Below, one piece after another: positions 1 through 7,446 of a stretch of 60,682 nucleotides of DNA. A model generated the notes under the pieces. That model saw nothing but the letters and a program-made list of their open reading frames with translations. It was not told the DNA's origin and made no database searches. Position numbers and translations under genes: made by a program. The DNA lies in contig JASKKK010000011.1 in NCBI GenBank assembly GCA_030154185.1, positions 1 to 60,682 on the forward strand, read 5' to 3'. Position 1 is the stretch's first letter, and each line of letters starts with the position of its first letter. The DNA is from Desulfuromonadales bacterium. Its GTDB lineage: Bacteria; Desulfobacterota; Desulfuromonadia; Desulfuromonadales; Syntrophotaleaceae.

Positions 1-94
1 TCATCTGACCTCAATACTATTAACATTCAGGGCAAAATACGACATTTCCATAGCTTGTTTCACGTTGAAAAAGGCACTGCCATCAGGAGGTTCC

Positions 95-670
95 ATGGAT
101 AAGCCTCTAACCACTCACCACCAGGCCGTTTTGCTGACCATCGCTCGCAAAGCCATTGAAACGTGCGTTTTGACCGGCAATGTTTACATCGAACCGCGAG
201 AGGAAAAAGCGCTCAACACCCGCCAGGGCTGTTTCGTTTCCATCAAACAGAATGAAAGGCTACGCGGTTGCATCGGCAACTTTCAGTCCGAGTGGCCCCT
301 GTATCGCGAAGTGGCTGAAATGGCTTGTGCAGCGGCGACCAAAGATCCACGCTTCTACCCCATGACCGAGGAAGACCTGCAAAACTTCCAAATAGAAATC
401 TCGGTCCTCTCCCCTCTGCAAAAAATCACGGCCTACGATGACATCATGGTGGGGGAGCACGGAATTTACCTTGAAAAAGGTTATCACCGCGGCGTGCTCC
501 TTCCTCAAGTTGCCGTCGAATACGGCTGGGATCGCACGACATTTCTTTCCCAGACCTGTACCAAGGCCGGCTTGCCCGCCGATGCCTGGAAATCCGAAGA
601 TGCCGACATCTATATCTTCAACGCTCAGATATTCGGCGACACGCAAGCAGGCGCTGCACAACAAAGCTGA
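95..670 (+). CDS. AMMECR1-domain protein (AmmeMemoRadiSam system protein A-like)
   Basis: The 191-residue protein matches the AMMECR1 fold: an early RGCIGNF motif after a 'GCFVSIKQNERLRGC' stretch, then a central TKDPRFYPMTEEDL segment and a C-terminal LLPQVAVEYGWD segment. Family members often occur with a radical SAM protein and a Memo-like protein, but neither is seen here, and the biochemical role is not settled. I start at the ATG at 95 because AGGAGG lies at 85-90; an in-frame TTG at 65 would add ten residues without a ribosome site. It stands apart from the flagellar genes and is probably a housekeeping neighbour. The family call is firm, the function unknown. Confidence 0.85.
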   Translation: MDKPLTTHHQAVLLTIARKAIETCVLTGNVYIEPREEKALNTRQGCFVSIKQNERLRGCIGNFQSEWPLYREVAEMACAAATKDPRFYPMTEEDLQNFQIEISVLSPLQKITAYDDIMVGEHGIYLEKGYHRGVLLPQVAVEYGWDRTTFLSQTCTKAGLPADAWKSEDADIYIFNAQIFGDTQAGAAQQS

Positions 671-951
671 AAAGCCCGAACCGCCCCTTGCTTGCCCTGC
701 ACAGAATACTGGCAATATGCTAACTTGATCGATGTTCTGATGAGTTACATGCCATCAGCAGTCGTCATCCCCGCACTTCTCCACAACGGCTGTGGACAAC
801 TTGATTTCCCGCCCCGTCCGTGCGCATCGGCTTTCCCCGATAATCTGCCTGCACAGCCGGGGAGCGAAGCATACCGTTGCCCAACATCCAAGAAGGTTGT
901 ATGATTTAAGGCAAATACGGTTGTCAAAACATTGTTGGACCATTGCTTGCC
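671..951. other. intergenic stretch with no supported gene
   Basis: About 280 bases between the AMMECR1 gene and the small orphan gene. The open frames here are short, overlap in several frames and show no ribosome site or family motif. A GG-N10-GC spacing at 937-950 resembles a sigma-54 core, but it ends one base before the ATG at 952, so it could not give a usable leader for that gene. Confidence 0.5.
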
Positions 952-1326
952 ATGACAAAAATCGACCATACATTAAAAAACGGCGCACCAATCACCGTTG
1001 CCGCCACAAAGCCTGTCACTTCGGCCCGTCGCGGGTATTTCGCCGATCTCCGCAGCCCCCGCCCTGAAGATCGGATCACCCTCTCGGAAGCCGGCCTGAC
1101 CGCCGCCGCGCGTTACAGCAATCTGATTCCAAGGTCGGCCGACAGCCATGCCCCGGCCCTCCCCGCTCCCGCCAAAACCGCTGACCCCGCGCCTCAGGCA
1201 ACCAACGCAACCGACCTGGAAACGCCCTCTTCAAGAAACCTGGTCCGCAATCTTTATTCGAAACAACAGAAGCAGAAAACCTCGCAAGAATCCGTTCCCG
1301 GCGCCCGAATCGACATCCGTGCCTGA
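952..1326 (+). CDS. hypothetical protein, FlgM-like N-terminal flavour
   Basis: This 124-residue frame begins MTKIDHTLKN and holds a DRITLSEAGL segment that loosely recalls the start of FlgM-type anti-sigma factors. A proline/alanine-rich middle (about residues 60-90) and a basic, glutamine-rich tail follow. No signal peptide or membrane segment is seen. The ATG at 952 has no clear Shine-Dalgarno sequence, so the start or even the gene is uncertain. It lies upstream of the sigma-54 activator in the same direction, with about 220 bases between. I do not recognise a family; the FlgM resemblance is weak and may be chance. Confidence 0.4.
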   Translation: MTKIDHTLKNGAPITVAATKPVTSARRGYFADLRSPRPEDRITLSEAGLTAAARYSNLIPRSADSHAPALPAPAKTADPAPQATNATDLETPSSRNLVRNLYSKQQKQKTSQESVPGARIDIRA

Positions 1327-1430
1327 ACGAGATATGCCGTTTGGCATGACATCACCGGCATCATCCCTGTCATCGCCTGCTCCGCGACATTGGAATTTCC
1401 CGTAGTGATTCGCATTTTTCAAAAAGCATT

Positions 1431-1458
1431 TTTACTAATTTTGTTTTTTTGTTACTAT
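1431..1458 (+). promoter_or_regulatory. candidate sigma-70 promoter for the sigma-54 activator gene
   Basis: TTTACT at 1431-1436 and TACTAT at 1453-1458 are 16 bases apart in an AT-rich patch of an otherwise GC-rich region. They lie about 90 bases before the regulator gene. A hairpin ATGCC-GTTT-GGCAT lies further upstream at 1334-1347. The match is partial. Confidence 0.35.
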
Positions 1459-1546
1459 ACCGGCGAGCTTTTGCGCGTTTTGCCCACGCCATCCATATCC
1501 CGGTCCGGCAACGCAACTGCAACACATCAATCTCACGAGTGAATGG

Positions 1547-2971
1547 ATGAGCATGTTTTATTCTTTGCGTAGCGTTCTTATCGTACATAATAATGCCAAG
1601 GAGAGAGGCGAACTGGCTGTGGCTATTCGCAAGACCGTAGATTGCACGGTCCTCGAATCGGATTCACCCGAAAGAGCCCTCGAAGCTCTTCAGGAAGATG
1701 AAATCTCCGTCATCCTCACCGACCTTTTCGCACCTGCCAACGCGGGATTGGAGCTGCTGAAAAAGGCTTCGAAGCTCAACACCCAAATCGTCACCATCGT
1801 CGGCGTTCCCGTCAACCAGCGCAACCTGGCGCTGGAGGCTCTCAAATTCGGAGCCTTCTTTTGCCTCAACACACCCTATAATCACGAAGAAACCATCATT
1901 GCGACATCCCGAGCCCTGCAACATCACGATCTATTAACCAAGGGAGAGGTTCGGGGCCGCAAGTTCCGCAAATCGGACGGTTTCCACGGCATCATTGGTC
2001 AATCGGCCAAAATGCGTCAACTTTTCAACAACATCGAAAAACTGGCTGCCGAAGGGGACTCGTCGGTACTGGTGCTCGGAGAAAGCGGTACCGGCAAGGA
2101 GCTTGTTGCCCGCGCCATTCATGCCCATGGCCCCCGCAGCCGAAAAAACTTCGTCCCGGTAAACTGTGCCGCCATCCCCGAAGATCTGCTGGAAAGCGAG
2201 TTGTTCGGTTACGTAAAAGGGGCCTTTACCGGTGCCAACCAGGCCAAAATGGGCCGCCTCCAATATGCGGACGGCGGCACCCTTTTCCTCGACGAAATCG
2301 GCGACATGAAGGCAAGCCTGCAGGCCAAACTATTACGGGTATTGCAGGAAAAGGAATTCGAACCGGTAGGTGGGATCAAGCCGATCCCCGTCGATGTGCG
2401 CGTCGTGGCTGCCACGCATCGAGATCTGGAGAAGTCCGTATCCGAAGGGCGTTTCCGGGAGGACCTCTACTATCGTCTGAATGTTGTACCGCTGCAGATT
2501 CCGCCCTTGCGCAAACGCAAAGAAGACATCCCCCTGCTTATCGACAAGTTTATCATGACCTACAATCGGCAGAAAAAGAACCCGTTCAAAGGATTCTCCC
2601 ACGAAGCCTTGCAGGTTTTGAAACAATATCCCTGGCCCGGAAATGTGAGAGAATTGGAAAACCTCGTACAGCGAATGTCCATTTTCTTCGCCGGACAGAC
2701 TGCCGGATGCGAGGATCTGCCGGAGAAATATCAGGGAAGCGACGGGACAGCGCAGGAACAGCAGGCTTCGGAACCTCAGGAGTACAGCGTCAGCATGGAT
2801 GAGGGCGGGGTTGACTTCAACCTGCTGGTGAACCGTTTTGAAAACCAGCTGATACTGCAAGCCCTCAACATGACCGGCGGCAATAAGCGTGAAGCGGCCA
2901 AGCTTCTGAATCTCAAACGCACCACCCTGATCGAAAAACTCAAACGCAAAAACATTCAAACGGGAGACTGA
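1547..2971 (+). CDS. sigma-54-dependent flagellar regulator, FlrC/FleR-like, with degenerate receiver
   Basis: The 474-residue protein has three parts: a receiver-like domain (about 8-125), an AAA+ sigma-54 interaction domain (about 147-375) and a Fis-type helix-turn-helix (about 430-470). Walker A is GESGTGKE at 178-185, and the sigma-54-contacting GAFTGA loop is intact. The receiver keeps an aspartate at 59, but the acidic pair is replaced by HNN (14-16) and the conserved lysine before proline is T109. Normal phosphorylation is therefore doubtful. No partner histidine kinase lies next to it. Sigma-54-type promoters stand before the flgB operon and motA, so it is the obvious activator of this cluster. 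An alternative start is the ATG at 1553. Confidence 0.88.
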   Translation: MSMFYSLRSVLIVHNNAKERGELAVAIRKTVDCTVLESDSPERALEALQEDEISVILTDLFAPANAGLELLKKASKLNTQIVTIVGVPVNQRNLALEALKFGAFFCLNTPYNHEETIIATSRALQHHDLLTKGEVRGRKFRKSDGFHGIIGQSAKMRQLFNNIEKLAAEGDSSVLVLGESGTGKELVARAIHAHGPRSRKNFVPVNCAAIPEDLLESELFGYVKGAFTGANQAKMGRLQYADGGTLFLDEIGDMKASLQAKLLRVLQEKEFEPVGGIKPIPVDVRVVAATHRDLEKSVSEGRFREDLYYRLNVVPLQIPPLRKRKEDIPLLIDKFIMTYNRQKKNPFKGFSHEALQVLKQYPWPGNVRELENLVQRMSIFFAGQTAGCEDLPEKYQGSDGTAQEQQASEPQEYSVSMDEGGVDFNLLVNRFENQLILQALNMTGGNKREAAKLLNLKRTTLIEKLKRKNIQTGD

Positions 2972-3024
2972 CGAGAAGCGCGTAGCGGTTTGCCGGATCC
3001 GAAAAGCCCGAAAAGCGGTCGACC

Positions 3025-3036
3025 CGGGACGTCCCG
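3025..3036. repeat. 12-bp perfect palindrome between convergent genes
   Basis: CGGGACGTCCCG lies between the 3' ends of the regulator gene and the minus-strand CheC/X-pseudoreceiver gene. There is no T-run on either side, so it is not a classic terminator. It may be a weak transcript-end hairpin. Confidence 0.3.
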
Positions 3037-3070
3037 AGGGCTGTTATCGGTGTTTATAACCGAATGAAAG

Positions 3071-4132
3071 TCAATTTTTCATCGAACCGAGATTCTGGCG
3101 TATTTTTTCCCGAATATCGTCCGGCGACGCCGGTGTCACTACGATATCGCACACTCCATACTTTACGGCCTGGAGAACCTGACTGCGCGTCCATCGCCCA
3201 CCGGCGGCTATCAGAGGGACGGAGTTGCCGAAAATCCCTTTGGCCTTGATGATCGAAGCCAGCCCCTGTTCCTTGGTATCGTCCATGCTCAAAATCACGC
3301 CTCTGGCCGGAGTCGGCCCGTTCGGCCCAAAAGACTGAAAATCCTCCTGGTAACCGCAAACCCTGGATACGAACCCCTCTGCGACACACGCGTCGGCGAG
3401 ATCGTGCACCTCATCCTTGCGCCCGGTCACCAGCAGCACCAACTCTCCGGTCGTCTTCTTCCCGGACTCTGCGTCGTGTTCGGACGCTTCCGATGAAGGT
3501 TCCGTTTCAGCGGATTCTGCCGCCGCAGACACGGCCTTCCAGGACTCAGCCTGCATTTCCTCGCCGGATATTCCCAGCAGGCTGAGCGGAAACAGCATTT
3601 CCATGCTCTCAAGGGGCTGCTCCTCCAGATTCATTCGAAAAGAGACCTGGTAGAGTTCCCCGTCCGGGAAAGGTTCGGGACTTTCAAGGACGACCTTCCC
3701 GGGAAGAACAACGTCGATACCCGTTTTTTTAAAATGGAGTTTATCGGCGGATACTTCGTCAAAGGCCTGAATCAACTCGCCGGAAACGATATTGACGATT
3801 TCGCCGTAAGCATCGGCCTCGTCCTCGTTGAATTCTTCCTTACGAACCTTCTTATCCAATTCGGCCGGCGGCAGCATGATCAGCGTACCACCCAGCAAAA
3901 CGGCATCCTTAAGCCGGCAAAAGCAGAACATTCGGCCTTCGCGACTACCCGCAACATCAAAATTGGCCATCACCAGTTTTTTATGAAAACCGGAGAAAAA
4001 CTTCGCTTTTGATGTACGGCACTCGGCTGTCAGTTCGACCTCGATACTGCAACCGAGCAAATCGCTGAGTCCACTGGCGAGTTTCTCCGCCAAAGTACTG
4101 AAAACGGCTGTTATGCGTTCGTTATCGCTCAT
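3071..4132 (-). CDS. CheC/CheX-type phosphatase fused to a pseudoreceiver
   Basis: Residues 1 to about 200 form a CheC/CheX/FliY-type phosphatase domain. It has one clear ExxN catalytic motif, E111-I-V-N114, in the family's 'GEIVNIVSG' setting. A charged, serine-rich linker (about 200-225) leads to a receiver-like domain (about 228-348). That domain lacks the acidic pair (VTGRK instead of DD), has no clear phosphoacceptor aspartate, and has threonine for the conserved lysine (VTPAS). It is therefore probably a non-phosphorylated docking or dimer module. The gene is last in the chemotaxis cluster, 182 bases after cheX and beyond a strong terminator, so it may be transcribed at a lower level or from its own promoter, which I could not find. 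Confidence 0.8.
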   Translation of the reverse strand: MSDNERITAVFSTLAEKLASGLSDLLGCSIEVELTAECRTSKAKFFSGFHKKLVMANFDVAGSREGRMFCFCRLKDAVLLGGTLIMLPPAELDKKVRKEEFNEDEADAYGEIVNIVSGELIQAFDEVSADKLHFKKTGIDVVLPGKVVLESPEPFPDGELYQVSFRMNLEEQPLESMEMLFPLSLLGISGEEMQAESWKAVSAAAESAETEPSSEASEHDAESGKKTTGELVLLVTGRKDEVHDLADACVAEGFVSRVCGYQEDFQSFGPNGPTPARGVILSMDDTKEQGLASIIKAKGIFGNSVPLIAAGGRWTRSQVLQAVKYGVCDIVVTPASPDDIREKIRQNLGSMKN

Positions 4133-4251
4133 TCCCGTGTGTTGTTCTGTATTCGAAAGGAAAAATCAAAGAAGACTGACACAAAGTTTGAACAACTCCG
4201 GTCGCTTTTGAAAAATCATCAACCGAGCGGTCTTTACCGTCGGAAAATTAA

Positions 4252-4308
4252 AAAACCGCTGATTCAGCCTCTGGGAAACCTGTTCCCCGAAACGGAATCA
4301 GCGGTTTT
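4252..4308 (-). terminator. rho-independent terminator after cheX
   Basis: A perfect 14-base inverted repeat (AAAACCGCTGATTC at 4252-4265, GAATCAGCGGTTTT at 4295-4308) encloses a small inner GGGAA/TTCCC hairpin. On the minus strand the outer stem ends in a run of six T. It starts seven bases after the cheX stop codon and would stop most transcription before the last gene of the cluster. Confidence 0.85.
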
Positions 4309-4314
4309 GTCACA

Positions 4315-4773
4315 TCAGCTGTTCTGAAGATAGCACTCGACCAGAAATTCACCTTCGTCGATATTAAAAGGCACAATCGCGCCGTCGCTATCCGAAAGAC
4401 ATTCGACCTCATATTCCGTTCCACTGATGGCCGAAGGTATGGCAAGCTTGAGTCCCGTTCCCGTCTCGGTCAACATCGACTTGACACTGCCGGCCAGCAT
4501 ATTGGCAAGCTCCCCGATGGCGTCTTTGACATCATCGTTGATTTCTTCGACATCCATGAAAAGAAATTTGCTGGTGATGCTCATGGCAACCGCATTTGGT
4601 ACATGAATGGCCAGCATGCCGCGATAATTTCCGGCCAGACCGACCAGGCCCGAGACCGAATCCTTGAAGACGTTGGAACGCGTCGACAACGGCGTGGATG
4701 GACGGGCCTCGGCCATCAGCATCGATTGGAAGATTTCCTGCGTTGCATCAGAAATACACTTGGCTAAATCCAC
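4315..4773 (-). CDS. cheX: chemotaxis phosphatase CheX
   Basis: The 152-residue protein is the right length for CheX, which removes phosphate from CheY-P and stands in for CheZ in bacteria that lack it. The catalytic motif E88-L-A-N91 (GELANMLAGSVKS) is present. Its gene follows a CheY gene by 15 bases in the same operon, so that CheY is the likely substrate. It is followed directly by a strong terminator. The family call is firm; which of the two CheYs it acts on is inference. Confidence 0.85.
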   Translation of the reverse strand: MDLAKCISDATQEIFQSMLMAEARPSTPLSTRSNVFKDSVSGLVGLAGNYRGMLAIHVPNAVAMSITSKFLFMDVEEINDDVKDAIGELANMLAGSVKSMLTETGTGLKLAIPSAISGTEYEVECLSDSDGAIVPFNIDEGEFLVECYLQNS

Positions 4774-4788
4774 GAGACCTTCTCCTTA

Positions 4789-5160
4789 TCACAGGAACTT
4801 ACCCAACACCTCTTGTACCTGCTCCGGCGTAAAGGGCTTTTTGATGGTGCCGACCGCGCCCAGGGACAGGGCTTCGTTAAGCACATCCGTACCGGCCTCC
4901 GTGGTAATCATGACCACAGGAATGCCTTTTATCTGACCATCGGCGTTCTTCTGGCGAAGAAACTCTATGCCGTCCATAACAGGCATGTTTATGTCGCTCA
5001 ATACAATATCGACCGTTTCGCCGGCCAATACTTCCAAGGCAGCCTGACCATCCGCCGCCTCCAGCAGTTTTTCGAACTCGAATCCCGCCTGTCGCAGGGA
5101 ACGCGCCACGATTTTTCTCATGGTATTGGAATCATCGACAATCAATACTTTATTACCCAT
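4789..5160 (-). CDS. cheY: chemotaxis response regulator CheY (first copy in window order)
   Basis: A 123-residue stand-alone receiver. The acidic pair D9-D10, phosphoacceptor D56 (LSDINMPVMDG), T86 and K108 (KKPF) are all present, so it should be phosphorylated by CheA and bind the FliM N-terminus. The gene has a good GAGGAGG ribosome site. It sits between the two CheX-type phosphatase genes, which suggests tight control of its dephosphorylation. A second CheY lies upstream; which one drives the motor switch cannot be told from sequence. Confidence 0.92.
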   Translation of the reverse strand: MGNKVLIVDDSNTMRKIVARSLRQAGFEFEKLLEAADGQAALEVLAGETVDIVLSDINMPVMDGIEFLRQKNADGQIKGIPVVMITTEAGTDVLNEALSLGAVGTIKKPFTPEQVQEVLGKFL

Positions 5161-5211
5161 ATCCTCCTCAATCCTTCCGTAAAAAATGAAAACAAGGGTT
5201 ACCGGTGATTT

Positions 5212-5685
5212 CTAGGCCGGTTCGCCATCCTCTGGGAAAAACCCGGTGCCGACGATGGTCAAGGCAAGCGGTTCCCCCTCGACGTCGTACTCCCAGGTCC
5301 TGCTTGGACCTTCACAAACCGTCGGCTGCTCCAGAGTTACCTCCGGCAAACCGAGGCGATAGGCCTGATTCCCCGGAAGAAAATCGTTGAGCAGACGCCC
5401 GGCTACGGTGTTGAGCAACTCCCCCAGCATATCGGACCGGATCTGCTCCACCACATCGTCCTCCGGAAAAGCATGCACGACATCGATGATATTTGTCAGC
5501 AACCGCACCGGCAGTGTCAGGACCATTTCCGCCTGAAGCGGATCAAGAATCAGCAAACGCGCAGACATGTTGTCTTCAGCATCGGTTTCGGTTTCCTCCG
5601 ACTGCGGCAACACCTCCATGAAGGCCATATTCTCCAGAGTCACGGCAATGGAGTGACGCACCAGTTCGTCAAAGTTTTGGCTCAT
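5212..5685 (-). CDS. CheX-like chemotaxis phosphatase, second copy
   Basis: The 157-residue protein resembles the CheX/CheC fold. It keeps an ExxN motif, E89-L-L-N92, in 'LGELLNTVAGRLL', followed by an amphipathic helix as in CheX. Overall similarity to the other CheX in the cluster looks low by eye, so they are not recent duplicates. An acidic loop (about 29-39) is unusual. It lies between the two cheY genes, so it may serve the upstream CheY while CheX serves the downstream one. The catalytic role is inferred from the motif. Confidence 0.72.
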   Translation of the reverse strand: MSQNFDELVRHSIAVTLENMAFMEVLPQSEETETDAEDNMSARLLILDPLQAEMVLTLPVRLLTNIIDVVHAFPEDDVVEQIRSDMLGELLNTVAGRLLNDFLPGNQAYRLGLPEVTLEQPTVCEGPSRTWEYDVEGEPLALTIVGTGFFPEDGEPA

Positions 5686-5698
5686 TTCCTCCCCCTGT

Positions 5699-6070
5699 TC
5701 ATTGCATGAGCGGTTCGAGCTTTTTCAGCAAGGTCGCCGGTGAGATAGGTTTATCGAGAACCGCAAAGGCCCCCAGGTCCGAAAGCAGCGCTTCCTTGGC
5801 AGGATTGCCCGCACTGGTGATGACAACCACCGGCACATCAGTCAGCTTGGGACTGCCCTTGACCCATTTGAGCAGGGTTTCTCCATCCATGATGGGCATA
5901 TTCAGATCAGTCACAAGCAGGTCCGTCGGTGCTTCCTTGAGACGGGCCAAGGCTTCTCTGCCATTGGGCACTTCCACCATCCCGGCGTCTCCCAGACCGA
6001 TAATTTCAAGGCACCGCCGGATAACCATCCGGGCGGTGGCCGAGTCGTCGGCTATGACGATGCGTTTCAC
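5699..6070 (-). CDS. CheY-like response regulator, second copy
   Basis: A 123-residue single receiver with D8-D9, phosphoacceptor D55 (VTDLNMPIMDG), T85-S86 and K107 (LDKPIS), so it should be a working phosphoacceptor. The gene overlaps the end of the HDOD gene by four bases, which implies translational coupling. It differs clearly from the other CheY (VVITSAGN instead of VMITTEAG). It could be a phosphate sink, a second motor ligand or an output linked to the HDOD protein. Confidence 0.88.
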   Translation of the reverse strand: MKRIVIADDSATARMVIRRCLEIIGLGDAGMVEVPNGREALARLKEAPTDLLVTDLNMPIMDGETLLKWVKGSPKLTDVPVVVITSAGNPAKEALLSDLGAFAVLDKPISPATLLKKLEPLMQ

Positions 6071-6948
6071 TTATCAACCTCCTCTTCAACGGAAAGAGAT
6101 GAAATCGCTTTTTTAAATTGAATTTCCGCCTCCAGCAGAATCTGCGCCAGGGATTCGGAGGTCAGGTCGAAAAACTCGGAATAACCGTCGTCCAACGGAT
6201 ACTGCATGCCGTCATTGCCGGTATCGCATCCGGCCATCATGGCGCACATGTCGCCAAGATGTGCAGCAAAGGCAAGAGCCCGAAATTCCTCAGGTGCCTG
6301 CTGGGGCGTATGATGATACAAAATGGCCTGTTGTAGAGGTTCTGGAAAATCCCAGTGCCTGGCCATTTCATAACCGATCTGGGCATGATCCATCCCGGTC
6401 AATGACCTTTCAGCCTCAAGGTAATCGGCCATACTGCCTTCCTCGATATGCCCGAGAGCTTCGGGAACGACTTTCTCCCAGAAAGGCGAAAACACGAATT
6501 TCCCTATATCGTGCAAAAGTCCGGCGGTAAACGCCAATTCGGCTTCAAAATCATGCTTGGCCAGTCGCGCGACTTCGGAACTGGAAAAAGCTGCGAACAG
6601 GTCATGCCGCCACAGAGCATTCTGTCCTCCATCGTAACCCTCGAGGGGCTTATGGAAAAGCTCGCCGGTATTGTCTGATAAAATGATACTGATGACAATC
6701 CACTTCCCAAGATAGCTGATGGCCCGATCCAGGGTGGTAACCGGATTAACCAGTCCGAAAACAGGTGAATTGGCAACCTTCAAAACCTTGGCGGTTAATG
6801 CAGCATCATATTTGACGATATTGACGACGTCGTCAAGCTCATAATCGTCCGTAGACAAAACCTGCAGCAACCTGCTGACATTGGGCGATAATATCGGCAG
6901 ATTTGCAATAGCTTCACGAATATCATCGGAACTGATTCTTGGTTCCAT
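6067..6948 (-). CDS. HDOD-domain signalling protein
   Basis: The 293-residue protein is one HDOD domain, opening with SDDIREAIANLPILSPNVSRLL and continuing with the family's VNIVKYDAALTAKVLKVANSP stretch. An HD-like LLHDIGKF motif and 'ILYHHTP' follow. HDOD proteins are HD-GYP relatives that usually lack phosphodiesterase activity and act as scaffolds in signalling. Its place between cheD and a cheY, overlapping that cheY by four bases, suggests a link between the chemotaxis pathway and another response such as second-messenger or stress signalling. Its exact role is unknown. Confidence 0.85.
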   Translation of the reverse strand: MEPRISSDDIREAIANLPILSPNVSRLLQVLSTDDYELDDVVNIVKYDAALTAKVLKVANSPVFGLVNPVTTLDRAISYLGKWIVISIILSDNTGELFHKPLEGYDGGQNALWRHDLFAAFSSSEVARLAKHDFEAELAFTAGLLHDIGKFVFSPFWEKVVPEALGHIEEGSMADYLEAERSLTGMDHAQIGYEMARHWDFPEPLQQAILYHHTPQQAPEEFRALAFAAHLGDMCAMMAGCDTGNDGMQYPLDDGYSEFFDLTSESLAQILLEAEIQFKKAISSLSVEEEVDK

Positions 6949-6957
6949 GCCCCCTCC

Positions 6958-7446
6958 CTATATTTGCCACTGGCCGCGTCCAGGACATGACACGGTTACA
7001 CCACCGCTATCAACATACAGGGACACCGTACGACTGTAATTCGCCCCCACATCTTCCGCCACCGGTCCCATTCCCAGGCCCCACAGCACCTTTTTGACAG
7101 CCAGCACATTACGTTTGCCTATATTGAAGGTATCGTTCCCGGCCATGACCGATGCACCGCCCAACAACTTGACCACCAGGCCACGCCCCTGTCGCTGGCA
7201 ACCGAGTCGCACCATTTCCTCGAACAGCAGAGGGACACCGAGGTCGGCAAAATATCCAGGGCACTCCGCCCCCTTGGCTCGATTGAGTTTGGAGTCGGGA
7301 AGAGCCACATGAACCATGCCAGCCACATGCAGATTGGGATCATACATGGTCACGGCCACACAGGACCCGAGAGCATAGGTTTTCACCATGGAACCGGGTC
7401 GGTCGCTTGCACCGTAATCCCCGATACCCAAAACAATATTACTCAT
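6958..7446 (-). CDS. cheD: chemoreceptor glutamine deamidase CheD
   Basis: CheD deamidates glutamines in chemoreceptors and can bind CheC-type phosphatases. The catalytic cysteine C29 (LGSCVAV) and histidine H46 (GMVHVALP) are visible, and 162 residues is the usual length. Its start codon overlaps the cheB stop in an ATGA, so the two are translationally coupled. CheC/CheX-family genes in the same operon make CheD-CheC crosstalk possible, although none of them has the two-motif layout of classical CheC. Confidence 0.92.
   Translation of the reverse strand: MSNIVLGIGDYGASDRPGSMVKTYALGSCVAVTMYDPNLHVAGMVHVALPDSKLNRAKGAECPGYFADLGVPLLFEEMVRLGCQRQGRGLVVKLLGGASVMAGNDTFNIGKRNVLAVKKVLWGLGMGPVAEDVGANYSRTVSLYVDSGGVTVSCPGRGQWQI

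Noticed and set aside
937-950. GG-N10-GC sigma-54-like spacing before the orphan gene
   Set aside because: The start point would fall after the ATG at 952, and the rest of the consensus is poor.
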